From positions 4,154,001 through 4,218,000 of the forward strand of contig NZ_CP107917.1 of assembly GCF_036014175.1 (NCBI RefSeq): a stretch of DNA of 64,000 nucleotides, given 5' to 3'. Both the position numbers and the translations under genes were made by a program. The stretch is from Streptomyces sp. NBC_00443 (GTDB lineage Bacteria; Actinomycetota; Actinomycetes; Streptomycetales; Streptomycetaceae). Below are positions 26,718-35,095 of this stretch, piece after piece. Each line of letters opens with the position of its first letter. Within the stretch, counting starts at the first letter, position 1. The notes under the pieces are model-generated. The model saw nothing but the letters and a program-made list of their open reading frames with translations. It was not told the origin of the DNA and made no database searches.

Positions 26718-28001
26718 CTACAGGAACGAGTTGATCTCGATCGTCTCGTCCCGGCCCGGACCCACGCCGATCGCGGAGATCGGGGCGCCGGACATCTCCT
26801 CCAGCGCCTTGACGTAGGCCTGGGCGTTCTTCGGGAGGTCCGAGAACGACTTGGCCTTCGAGATGTCCTCGGACCAGCCGGGCAGCATCTCGTAGACCGG
26901 CTTGGCGTGGTGGAAGTCGGTCTGGGAGTACGGGAGCTCCTCGACGCGCTTGCCGTCGATCTCGTACGCCACGCAGACCGGGATCTGCTCCCAGCCGGTC
27001 AGGACGTCCAGCTTGGTGAGGAAGAAGTCGGTCAGACCGTTCACGCGGGTCGCGTACCGGGCGATGACCGCGTCGAACCAACCGCAGCGGCGGTCGCGGC
27101 CGGTCGTCACGCCCCGCTCGCCACCGATGCGGCGCAGCGCCTCGCCGTCCTCGTCGAAGAGCTCGGTCGGGAACGGGCCGGCGCCGACACGGGTCGTGTA
27201 CGCCTTCAGGATGCCGATCACGCGGCTGATCTTCGTCGGACCGACGCCCGCGCCCGTGCAGGCACCGCCGGCCGTCGGGTTCGACGAGGTGACGAAGGGG
27301 TACGTGCCGTGGTCGATGTCCAGGAGGGTGCCCTGGCCGCCCTCGAAGAGGACCACCTTGTCGTCCTCCAGGGCCTGGTTGAGGACCAGGACCGTGTCGG
27401 CGACGAACGGCCTGATCTTCTCGGCGTAGCCCAGCAGCTCCTCGACGACCTGCTCGACGGCGATCGCGCGCCGGTTGTAGAGCTTGGTGAGGACCTGGTT
27501 CTTGACGTCGAGGGCCGCCTCGACCTTCTGCATCAGGATCGACTCGTCGTACAGGTCCTGGACGCGGATGCCGACGCGGTTGATCTTGTCGGCGTAGGTC
27601 GGGCCGATGCCGCGCCCGGTCGTGCCGATCTTCCGCTTGCCGAGGAAGCGTTCCGTCACCTTGTCCACCGTCACGTTGTACGGCGTGATGATGTGCGCGT
27701 TTCCGCTGATGAGGAGCTTGGACGTGTCGACGCCACGCTCGTTCAGACCGCTCAGCTCGGAGAGCAGGACCGACGGGTCGACGACGACGCCGTTTCCGAT
27801 GACCGGGGTGCACCCCGGGGACAGGATTCCGGAAGGGAGCAGGTGAAGGGCGTACTTCTGATCACCCACGACTACCGTGTGGCCGGCGTTGTTGCCGCCT
27901 TGGTAGCGCACCACATAGTCGACGGAGCCGCCTAGCAGGTCCGTCGCCTTTCCCTTGCCTTCGTCACCCCACTGAGCACCGAGCAGCACAAGTGCGGGCA
28001 C
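26718..28001 (-). CDS. purA: adenylosuccinate synthetase
   Basis: PurA converts IMP, aspartate and GTP to adenylosuccinate, the first committed step to AMP. The 427-aa sequence has the P-loop-like LGAQWGDEGKGKATDLL with catalytic Asp13, QGGNNAGHT with the catalytic His, KRKIGTTGRGIGPTYADK, and the C-terminal guanine region VGPGRDETIEI. Length is standard. Single gene, convergent with the NACHT gene and divergent from the gene at 28197. Confidence 0.97.
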   Translation of the reverse strand: MPALVLLGAQWGDEGKGKATDLLGGSVDYVVRYQGGNNAGHTVVVGDQKYALHLLPSGILSPGCTPVIGNGVVVDPSVLLSELSGLNERGVDTSKLLISGNAHIITPYNVTVDKVTERFLGKRKIGTTGRGIGPTYADKINRVGIRVQDLYDESILMQKVEAALDVKNQVLTKLYNRRAIAVEQVVEELLGYAEKIRPFVADTVLVLNQALEDDKVVLFEGGQGTLLDIDHGTYPFVTSSNPTAGGACTGAGVGPTKISRVIGILKAYTTRVGAGPFPTELFDEDGEALRRIGGERGVTTGRDRRCGWFDAVIARYATRVNGLTDFFLTKLDVLTGWEQIPVCVAYEIDGKRVEELPYSQTDFHHAKPVYEMLPGWSEDISKAKSFSDLPKNAQAYVKALEEMSGAPISAIGVGPGRDETIEINSFL

Positions 28002-28135
28002 GCGCGTACACCCCTTCCGGGCGGGGCATGTCCAAGGTCAGGGGTGTACGCGGAGGTCTCCCACCGTGTACACCTCGACCGGACGCGACCGTCGTTGGCC
28101 GCGAACCGTCGGACCGGATGCCCCGGAATAGACGA

Positions 28136-28163
28136 AGCCCCTGGCGCAATAGCGCAAGGGGCT
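28136..28163. promoter_or_regulatory. strong hairpin in the purA/28197 divergent region
   Basis: AGCCCCT (28136-28142) pairs with AGGGGCT (28157-28163), and GCGC (28144-28147) with GCGC (28152-28155), around an AATA loop with one G/A mismatch. It ends 33 bp before the start of the gene at 28197 and lies about 135 bp upstream of purA. It could be a leader structure or a terminator; the sequence does not decide. Confidence 0.45.
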
Positions 28164-28196
28164 CTTGCACAAAGATGCTACCCGAGGAAGCGAGGC

Positions 28197-29054
28197 ATGG
28201 CCGAGGTGGCGACTTTCGCGACGTCCGATCAGCTGCTGGTGGTGATCGATCCGGTTGCTCGGAGTACGGACGGGGAGTCCGTCAGGATCGCGAAAGACGT
28301 GCTCAGCGCGGGTGCGGCGACGAAGGTCTGCCTGCCGGACGATGCCGACGAATTCGCCAGGGCGCTGGCCAGACGGGGGTCGCGGCGGCCCGTGGTCGTG
28401 GGCGACGACCGGGCGCTGATGCGTGCGGTGACGGTGCTGCACCGGCAGCGGGAGCTGGCCGAATGTGTGCTGTCGGTGGTGCCGGTCGGCGGTGCGCTGG
28501 CCCTGGCCGGATCCCTCGGGGTGCCCATCGGGGCGGTGGCGGCGGCCCGGGCGGCGCTGGACGGCGTGGAGCGGCGGCTGGACCTGCTCGTGGACGACAG
28601 CGACGGGGTGGTGCTGGGCGCGCTGCGGATCCCGCCGATACGGGACCCCGCCGCGCCGGCCGGGGCCACCGCGGTGGGGTCGATTGCTGGGCGCCCCTGG
28701 CTGCGGACGTGTCAGTCGCTCGTACGGACCCTGGTGCCGGCCCGTGGCACCGCCCCTGCCGCGTCCGGGCCGTCGCGGCTGCGGGTCGAGGTCGACGGGA
28801 CGACGCTGGTGGACCTCGACCAGCCGGTCGAGGCGGTGTCGGTGGCGCCGGGGCTCGCCGGGGTGGCCGAGGTGGAGGTGCGCCCCGCTTCGGTCGGCGC
28901 GGAGGCCACACCGCTGCGGGCCGAGGGCCGGACGGTGACCGTCTCGGGCGCCCACTTCCGCTACCGGGCCGACACGGCGGTCTCCGGACCGGTACGCAGA
29001 CGGACGTGGACCGTGGGCGAGGGCGGGCTGCGGCTGATGCTGCCGGGGCGGTGA
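28197..29054 (+). CDS. diacylglycerol-kinase-catalytic-domain-like protein, probably inactive
   Basis: A 285-aa protein with the alpha/beta layout of the DAGK/YegS family (LLVVIDPVARSTDGESVR; RRPVVVGDDRALMRAVTVLHRQRELAECVLSVVPVGG). The second half is a beta sandwich (RLRVEVDGTTLVDLDQPVEAVSVAP ... RTVTVSGAHFRYRAD). The usual GGDGT catalytic loop reads VVGDDRA, so phosphotransfer activity is doubtful. ATG 28197 follows GAGGAAGCGAG. Divergent from purA, a conserved Streptomyces arrangement as I recall. Confidence 0.7.
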   Translation: MAEVATFATSDQLLVVIDPVARSTDGESVRIAKDVLSAGAATKVCLPDDADEFARALARRGSRRPVVVGDDRALMRAVTVLHRQRELAECVLSVVPVGGALALAGSLGVPIGAVAAARAALDGVERRLDLLVDDSDGVVLGALRIPPIRDPAAPAGATAVGSIAGRPWLRTCQSLVRTLVPARGTAPAASGPSRLRVEVDGTTLVDLDQPVEAVSVAPGLAGVAEVEVRPASVGAEATPLRAEGRTVTVSGAHFRYRADTAVSGPVRRRTWTVGEGGLRLMLPGR

Positions 29055-29111
29055 GCGGTAAATCCCGGGCGCCCGCGGGGCAGGTCCGGTTACGCTGGCC
29101 GGCCGTCGATC

Positions 29112-29322
29112 ATGGGGGCGCGTTGAGCCGGCCTGCAAGATCGACCCGCTTGAGTTCGAGGCGTTCGTGAACACCCCGCTGCGCCGGCACGACAGCAGGT
29201 CGCACCATGTGATCGAGGCGCTCTCGCGGGCGGACGTGCAGTTGCCGATGCCCGATCAGCGGACCTGGTGGGCCACCCTGCGCGAGTCGGCCGGCGCCCT
29301 GTCCCGCCGTATGCTGGTCTGA
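29112..29322 (+). pseudogene. ~70-aa protein with a one-base frameshift at its start
   Basis: The frame ending at TGA 29320-29322 encodes a protein-like sequence (ACKIDPLEFEAFVNTPLRR; SHHVIEALSRADVQLPMPDQ; RTWWATLRESAGALSRRMLV) but has no start codon of its own at the expected place. An ATG at 29112 lies in a different frame. Removing one G from the G5 run 29114-29118 joins them to give MGRVEPACKIDPLEF... (211 bp, one more than 70 codons). Function unknown; possibly a GntR-like or helical regulator tail, not determinable. Confidence 0.5.
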
Positions 29323-29336
29323 ACCGCTTCCAGGGG

Positions 29337-29852
29337 TCAGCCCTGGCCGAAGGTCTTCTCCCGGTGGGCTCGCCAGCGCTCCATCATGGCCGCGACCTCG
29401 GTGTCCACGAACTCGAAGAAGGCGAGCGTCTCGGCCAGCCGGCGTCCGGCCGGGGTGTCGCCGCCGAGGCTGGTGACGCCCTCGCGCAGGGCGACCTCCC
29501 ACCGCTTGAGCACGGCCTCGCGGTTGGTCAGGGCCTCGTACCACTGGTCGCCGTGCACCCGGTAGCGCTCCCGGCGCGAGCCGGGTTCCCGCTCGCGCGT
29601 CACCATGTGCGTCTGGGACAGGTAGCGCACCGCCCCGGAGACCGCGGCGGGGCTGATGCGCAGCTGTTCGCTCAGCTCGGCGGAGGTCAGCACGCCTTTG
29701 TCGGAGGAGAGCAGCGCGGCGAAGACGCGGGCGGCCATGCGCTGCATCCCGGCCTCGACGAGCTGCGCCGCGAAGGACTCCACGAACTTCGACACGGACT
29801 CCGCGTCCCGCCCTGCCCCTGCGCCGACTGATGCGCCGACTGATTCCGTCAT
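29337..29852 (-). CDS. GbsR/MarR-type transcriptional regulator
   Basis: A 171-aa winged-helix regulator (MAARVFAALLSSDKGVLTSAELSEQLRISPAAVSGAVRYLSQTHMV, then REREPGSRRERYRVH). Helical C-terminal dimer region with FFEFVDTEVAAMMERWRAHREK. It is transcribed divergently from an ABC exporter 73 bp away, which it most likely represses. The AT-rich element at 29889-29907 is a candidate operator. Confidence 0.88.
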   Translation of the reverse strand: MTESVGASVGAGAGRDAESVSKFVESFAAQLVEAGMQRMAARVFAALLSSDKGVLTSAELSEQLRISPAAVSGAVRYLSQTHMVTREREPGSRRERYRVHGDQWYEALTNREAVLKRWEVALREGVTSLGGDTPAGRRLAETLAFFEFVDTEVAAMMERWRAHREKTFGQG

Positions 29853-29888
29853 CCACCCATCCTATCGACGGTTTCTACGCTTCCTTAA

Positions 29889-29907
29889 CTTCACAAATTT
29901 CTGAAAG
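29889..29907. promoter_or_regulatory. AT-rich imperfect palindrome, candidate GbsR operator
   Basis: CTTCACAAATTTCTGAAAG has TTCA/TGAA half-sites eight bases apart around AAATTT. It is centred between the divergent regulator and ABC transporter starts, in one of the few AT-rich stretches of the window. Confidence 0.45.
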
Positions 29908-29925
29908 AAGCGTACGTTCTGAAGC

Positions 29926-30846
29926 ATGACGAAGGCAATCACCGTCTCCGGACTGCACAAGTCGTTCGGCAAGACCCATGCGCTCGACGGCCTCGACCTG
30001 GACGTCGAGACCGGCGAGGTCCACGGCTTCCTCGGCCCCAACGGCGCCGGCAAGTCCACCACCATCCGCGTCCTGCTCGGCCTGCTGCGCGCCGACTCGG
30101 GCGGTGCACAGGTACTCGGCCGCGACCCGTGGGCGGACGCGGTGGAGGTGCACGGCCGGATCGCGTACGTGCCGGGTGATGTGACGCTGTGGCGGAACTT
30201 GTCCGGCGGTGAGGTCATCGACCTGTACGGCCGGCTGCGCGGCGGCCTCGACAAGCGGCGCCGGGCCGAGCTGATCGAGCGGTTCGAGCTGGACCCGACG
30301 AAGAAGGGCCGCACGTACTCCAAGGGCAACCGCCAGAAGGTCGCCCTCGTCGCCGCGTTCGCCTCCGACGTCGACCTGCTCATCCTCGACGAGCCGACGT
30401 CCGGCCTGGACCCGCTGATGGAGGAGGTCTTCCAGCGCTGCGTCGAGGAGGAGCGCGAGCGCGGCCGTACGATCCTGCTCTCCTCGCATATCCTCAGCGA
30501 GGTCGAGGAACTCTGCGACCGGGTCAGCATCATCCGCAAGGGCCGTACGGTCGAGAGCGGCTCCCTCGCCGACCTGCGCCATCTGACGCGGACCAGCGTC
30601 ACGGCCGAACTGGCCGGTCCGCCCAACGGGTTGGCGCACCTTCCGGGCGTCCACGACCTCGCCATGCAGTCAATCGAGAGGGGTCAGGGCCACCGCGTGC
30701 GCCTCCAGGTCGACACCGACAAGCTCGACGCCGTCCTCAGGTCGCTCAGCGAGTCCGGCGTACGGTCCCTGACCTCGACCCCGCCGACGCTGGAGGAACT
30801 GTTCCTGCGGCACTACCAGGCCGACGTCAGCGAGGTGACCCGATGA
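29926..30846 (+). CDS. ABC exporter ATP-binding protein
   Basis: A 306-aa ABC-2-type ATPase: Walker A GPNGAGKST, Q-loop, signature variant YSKGNRQKVALVAAFASDV, Walker B LLILDEPTSGLDPL and the H-loop SSHILSEVEEL. A C-terminal ~80-aa extension (TAELAGPPNGLAHLPGV ... TLEELFLRHYQ) is typical of drug/antibiotic exporters. Overlaps the permease start by 4 bp. Substrate unknown. Confidence 0.93.
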   Translation: MTKAITVSGLHKSFGKTHALDGLDLDVETGEVHGFLGPNGAGKSTTIRVLLGLLRADSGGAQVLGRDPWADAVEVHGRIAYVPGDVTLWRNLSGGEVIDLYGRLRGGLDKRRRAELIERFELDPTKKGRTYSKGNRQKVALVAAFASDVDLLILDEPTSGLDPLMEEVFQRCVEEERERGRTILLSSHILSEVEELCDRVSIIRKGRTVESGSLADLRHLTRTSVTAELAGPPNGLAHLPGVHDLAMQSIERGQGHRVRLQVDTDKLDAVLRSLSESGVRSLTSTPPTLEELFLRHYQADVSEVTR

Positions 30847-32470
30847 CCGCGGCGACCACGACCACGACGACCGGGGACCTCGCCGTACGAACCGGCGGCG
30901 GCACCCGCCAACTCGCCGGCACGGGCACGCTGTTGCGCTTCGCCCTGCGCCGCGACCGGGTGATGATCCCGGTCTGGGTGGCGGTGAACGCGCTGATGAT
31001 CCTCTCCATGCCGAACACCCTGGAGAACCTGTACGCCACCCCGGCCGACCGGGCCGACCTGGTGCAGGACACCGCGACCAACGCCTCCTTCCGCGCCCTG
31101 ATCGGCCCGGTCTTCGGCGACTCCATCGGCGCCCTGACGGCCTGGCGGGTCGGCGTGTACGCGGGCGCCCTCGCGGCCGTACTGAGCATGCTCCTCGTCG
31201 TACGGCACACCCGGGACGAGGAGGAGAGCGGCCGCCAGGAGCTGGTGGCGTCCGGGATGGTGGGCCGGCGGGCCTCCCTGACCGCGGCGCTGCTCACGGC
31301 GGCGGTCGCGAACGCCGTACTGGCAGTGCTGGTGGCCGCCGGCCTCGCGGGCCAGGGCGCTTCCGGCGCGCTGGCGTTCGGTCTCGGCCTCGCCGGGGTC
31401 GGCATGGTCTTCGCCACGCTCGCGGCGATCGTCGCCCAGTTCACGGAGAGCGCCCGGCTGGCGCGGGGGCTGACGGCGGGGCTGGTGGGCGCCGCGTTCG
31501 TGCTGCGCGCGGCGGGCGACTCGTCGTCGGACGACGGTTCGTCGGCGCTGACGTGGGTGTCACCGCTGGGCTGGCTGGAGAACCTGCGGCCGTTCGCGAA
31601 CGAGCGCTGGTGGGTCCTGCTGCTGTTCGCGGGGGCGGCTGTCGTCCAGGGCGTGGTGGCGTACGAACTCGCCGGGCGCCGGGACGTCGGCATGAGCTTT
31701 CTGCCCGCCCGGCCCGGGCCTGCCGACGGCCGCCTCGGCACGGCGGGCGCACTCGCCTGGCGCCTCCAGCGCGGCAGCGTGCTCGGCTGGAGCATCGGCT
31801 TCTTCCTCGCCGGGGTCGTCTACGGGGGCTCACCGACGGGGTGGCCGACCTGGTCGGCGACAACGACAACGCCCGCGAGATCTTCCAGCGGATGGGCGGC
31901 CAGTCCGGCATCACCGACGCCTTCCTCGCCTCGATGGTCGGCATGCTGGGCCTGATCGCCGCCCTGTACGTGGTGGCCTCCGTCCTGCGGCTGCACGGCG
32001 AGGAGACGTCGATGCGGGCGGAACCCATCCTGGCGAACGCGGTGGGCCGCCTGCGCTGGGCCGCCGGCCACCTCGTGATCGCCTTCGCCGGCGCGGCCCT
32101 GATCATGCTCCTGGCCGGCCTGGGCTTCGCCGTCGGCTACGGCAAACAGCTCGGCCCGATCCTGGGCGCCTGCCTGGTCCAACTCCCCGCGGTCTGGGTC
32201 GTCGGCGGCCTGGCGGTCCTCCTGTACGGCGTGCTCCCGCGAGCGGCGATGGCGGCGTGGGGCGTGGCCGGTGCGATCCTGCTGATCGGCTGGGTCGGCC
32301 CCGCGCTGGACATCCCGCAGACGGTGCTCGACCTGTCCCCGTTCGGCCACCTGCCGAAGCTGCCGGGCGGGGGGATGGAATGGGGGCCGGTGCTGACCCT
32401 CACCGGCCTCGCGGTGGTGCTGGTGGCCGGAGGGCTGGCGGGGTTGCGGCGCCGGGACATGACGACGTGA
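30843..32470 (+). CDS. ABC-2 exporter permease, interrupted by a frameshift
   Basis: The frame from ATG 30843 encodes about seven hydrophobic helices. It goes out of register at 31824-31830, where GGGGGCTC follows VVYG. The next frame then continues as LTDGVADLVGDNDNAREIFQ with further helices to TGA 32470. One missing C (CTC instead of CCTC) restores a single ~542-aa permease of the large antibiotic-exporter type with about 12 helices. The length 1628 bp is one short of a multiple of three, as expected. Function is probably efflux with the ATPase encoded at 29926. Confidence 0.85.
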
Positions 32471-32479
32471 CGGGACGCC

Positions 32480-33073
32480 TCAGTCGACGTACTGCTTGAG
32501 CTTCTCGGTGTCGAGTTCGATACCGACCGGGTCGGGAAGAGTGACCTTGCCGCCGAGCTTGACCACATGGATGTCCCGGTAGCCGTCCTCCAGGTCCGGA
32601 TCGCTGTGGACGAGGATGGACAAGTTGTCCCGGTCGATCAGCAGATAGAGCGGGATGCCTGCCTCGGCGTACGCCCGAGGCTTCTCGACCCGGTCCCGGT
32701 TGTGCGTATCCGAGTCGTACGACGTGATTTCGACGGCCATCAGCACGCCCTGGGGGTCGGCCCAGTCTCCCTGACCCGCGAAGTGATCAACTGGGGCGAG
32801 CACCCCGTCAGGTCGGGCCCGTCCCTGGCGGTACGCCTCCACCTTGAGACCCTGCAATGGATTGAGGTCGAGCTCGGGCCTGGCACGCATGCATTGCCGG
32901 ATCAGCCACATAGTGATCGCGCCGTGGTTGCCGTTTGTCACCTTCTTGAGCCCGATCCGTCCGTCGATGAACTCGAACCTGACGGTTTCGTCCTCCCGCT
33001 CGGCGAACTCGGCAATCCGCTCGAACATGTCCACCGACAATTGAGACGACGCACGCTCTGCCATAACCGTCAT
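32480..33073 (-). CDS. Uma2-family (DUF820) restriction-endonuclease-fold protein
   Basis: A 197-aa protein with the PD-(D/E)XK layout of the Uma2/DUF820 family: VRFEFIDGRIGLK, GRARPDGVLAPVDHF, LMAVEITSYDSDTHNRDRVEKPRAYAEAGIPLYLLIDRD. The acidic and Lys catalytic positions are present (PDG ... VEI ... EK). These proteins are very numerous in streptomycetes and their roles are unsettled. The stop is 9 bp past the convergent permease stop. Confidence 0.88.
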   Translation of the reverse strand: MTVMAERASSQLSVDMFERIAEFAEREDETVRFEFIDGRIGLKKVTNGNHGAITMWLIRQCMRARPELDLNPLQGLKVEAYRQGRARPDGVLAPVDHFAGQGDWADPQGVLMAVEITSYDSDTHNRDRVEKPRAYAEAGIPLYLLIDRDNLSILVHSDPDLEDGYRDIHVVKLGGKVTLPDPVGIELDTEKLKQYVD

Positions 33074-33161
33074 GGTGCCTCCCTTCGTAGGCAGGCACCA
33101 GCTTGACGAGCCGCCGACGGCCCTCGATCGGGATTCGCTCAGCGATCATCCGAACGAGTGA

Positions 33162-34382
33162 TCACCCCACCTCGACGCGCAACCCCTCCAGCCCCCGGAT
33201 CACAAAGTTCGGCTTCCGCTCCGGCTCCGCAGCCAGACGCAGGGTCGGTGCCTGTTCCAGCAGTGCCGTCATCGACGCCGCCAGTTCGATGCGGGCCAGC
33301 GGTGCGCCGATGCAGTAGTGAATGCCGGCGCTGAAGGAGATGTGCGGGTTCTCCTTGCGGGTGAGGTCCAGCCCGGCGGGGTTCTCGAAGACCGCCGCGT
33401 CGTGGTTGGCGGAGCCGAACAGCATGGCGATCTCCGCGCCGCGCGGGATCGTCGTGCCGTCGATCTCGATCTCGTCCAGGACCCAGCGCTCGAAGAGCTG
33501 CAGCGGGGTGTCGTAGCGCATCAGCTCCTCGATCGCCGAGGGGATCAGGGAGTGGTCGGCGCGCAGGGCCGCCAGCTGGTCGGGGTTGCGGAACAGCGCC
33601 CACCAGCCGTTGACCGTGGAGTTCACCGTGGCTTCGTGACCGGCGTTCAGCAGGAGGACCGCCGTCGAGATCATCTCCTGCTCGGTGAGGCGGTCGCCCT
33701 CGTCATACGCCGCGATCAGGCCCGAGATCAGGTCGTCGCCCGGCTCCTTGCGGCGGGCCGCGATCAGCTCCAGGAGGTACTCCGAGAACTCGGCCGACGC
33801 CCGGACCGCCTTGGCCGCCGTCTCCTCGGACGGGTTCAGCTCGTACATCCCGCAGATGTCCGCCGACCAGGGCCGCAGCTGCGCCCGGTCCGACTCGGGA
33901 ATCCCCAGCATCTCGGCGATCACCGCGACCGGCAGGGGCTCCGCGACATCCGTCAGCAGATCACCGCCACCCGCCTCGACCAGCCCCGAGACCAGCTCGC
34001 CCGCCAGCCCCTGCACATACGGCTTCAGCTGCTCCACCGTGCGCGGTGTGAACGCCTTCGACACCAGCCGGCGGATCCGGGTGTGGTCCGGCGGCTCCAG
34101 ATCGAGCATCCCGTGGTCGTTCAGGACATGGAACGGCTCGTGCTCCGGCGGCGGCGCCGTCCGCCCGAAGTCCTCGTGCGTGAAACGGTGCTGGTACGTC
34201 CGCCCCAGGCGACGGTCGCGCAGCAGCGCCGAGACGTCCGCGTGGTGCGGGACCAGCCACTGCTTCGTGGGCTCGAACCAGTGCACCCGGCCCCGGGCCC
34301 GCAGCTCTGCATAGGCGGGATACGGGTCGGCGAGGAACGCCGGGTCCCACGGGTCGAACGCGAGGGCGGAAGGAGCTGCCAT
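33162..34382 (-). CDS. cytochrome P450, CYP107P-like
   Basis: A 406-aa soluble bacterial P450. Helix I oxygen-binding motif is LLNAGHEATVNS, ExxR is EELMR, PERF-region LFERWVL, and the haem loop FSAGIHYCIGAPLAR has the axial Cys. By sequence and place it corresponds, as I recall, to CYP107P1 (SCO3636) of S. coelicolor, whose substrate is unknown to me. Monocistronic appearance; no ferredoxin gene adjoins. Confidence 0.9.
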   Translation of the reverse strand: MAAPSALAFDPWDPAFLADPYPAYAELRARGRVHWFEPTKQWLVPHHADVSALLRDRRLGRTYQHRFTHEDFGRTAPPPEHEPFHVLNDHGMLDLEPPDHTRIRRLVSKAFTPRTVEQLKPYVQGLAGELVSGLVEAGGGDLLTDVAEPLPVAVIAEMLGIPESDRAQLRPWSADICGMYELNPSEETAAKAVRASAEFSEYLLELIAARRKEPGDDLISGLIAAYDEGDRLTEQEMISTAVLLLNAGHEATVNSTVNGWWALFRNPDQLAALRADHSLIPSAIEELMRYDTPLQLFERWVLDEIEIDGTTIPRGAEIAMLFGSANHDAAVFENPAGLDLTRKENPHISFSAGIHYCIGAPLARIELAASMTALLEQAPTLRLAAEPERKPNFVIRGLEGLRVEVG

Positions 34383-34429
34383 GCCCGGACGTTAGCCCCA
34401 CCTCCCCCTCCCTGACCAGGGGTGTCCGC

Positions 34430-35095
34430 TCAGCCCGGCGTGACCAGCCGCGCCTCGTACGCGAACACCGCCGCCTGCGTACGGTCCCGCAGGCCCAGCT
34501 TCACCAGGATCCGGCTCACATGGGTCTTGATCGTCGACTCGGCGACCACCAACCGCTCCGCTATCTCCGAGTTCGACAGGCCCTGCGCGATCAGCACCAG
34601 CACCTCCGTCTCCCGCTCGGTCAGATCCCCGTACGCCGCGTGCGCGGACGACATCAGACGCGGGGAGTCGGACAGCTTGGAGAACTCGGTGATCAGCCGC
34701 CGGGTGATGGAGGGGGCGAGCAGGGCCTCGCCGGCCGCCACCACCCGTACTCCGTCAGCGAGTTGGCGTGCCGAGGCGTCCTTGAGCAGGAAGCCCGAGG
34801 CTCCCGCGCGCAGTGCCTGGTACACGTACTCGTCGAGGTCGAAGGTGGTCAGCACCAGCACCTTCGCCGCGCCGTCGGCCGCGACGATCTCCCGGGTCGC
34901 CTCGATGCCGTTCAGCTCCGGCATGCGGATGTCCATCAGCACGACGTCCGGGGCGAGTTCGCGGACCCGGTCCACCGCTTCCCGTCCGTTGACCGCCTCG
35001 CCGACGACCTCGATGTCCGGCATCGCGTTCAGCAGGACCGAGAAGCCCTCGCGCACCATCATCTGGTCGTCCGCGATCAGCACGCGGATGGTCAT
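34430..35095 (-). CDS. NarL/LuxR-type response regulator (system 1)
   Basis: A 221-aa regulator: receiver domain (RVLIADDQMMVREGFSVLLN; phospho-Asp in DVVLMDIRMPELNG; LLKDAS) and a LuxR helix-turn-helix (LTERETEVLVLIAQGLSNSEIAERLVVAESTIKTHVSRILVKLGLRDR). Overlaps the stop of the upstream kinase gene by 4 bp. It closely resembles the regulator at 36567, so the two systems look like an ancient tandem duplication. Confidence 0.94.
   Translation of the reverse strand: MTIRVLIADDQMMVREGFSVLLNAMPDIEVVGEAVNGREAVDRVRELAPDVVLMDIRMPELNGIEATREIVAADGAAKVLVLTTFDLDEYVYQALRAGASGFLLKDASARQLADGVRVVAAGEALLAPSITRRLITEFSKLSDSPRLMSSAHAAYGDLTERETEVLVLIAQGLSNSEIAERLVVAESTIKTHVSRILVKLGLRDRTQAAVFAYEARLVTPG

Noticed and set aside
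28136..28163. tRNA or small RNA gene
   Set aside because: Only one hairpin is present; no cloverleaf, anticodon loop or CCA end. No tRNA, rRNA or CRISPR array was recognised anywhere in the window.
32480..33073. Uma2 protein and neighbours as a restriction or toxin system
   Set aside because: No methyltransferase, specificity or antitoxin gene is adjacent, and single Uma2 genes are very common in Streptomyces.
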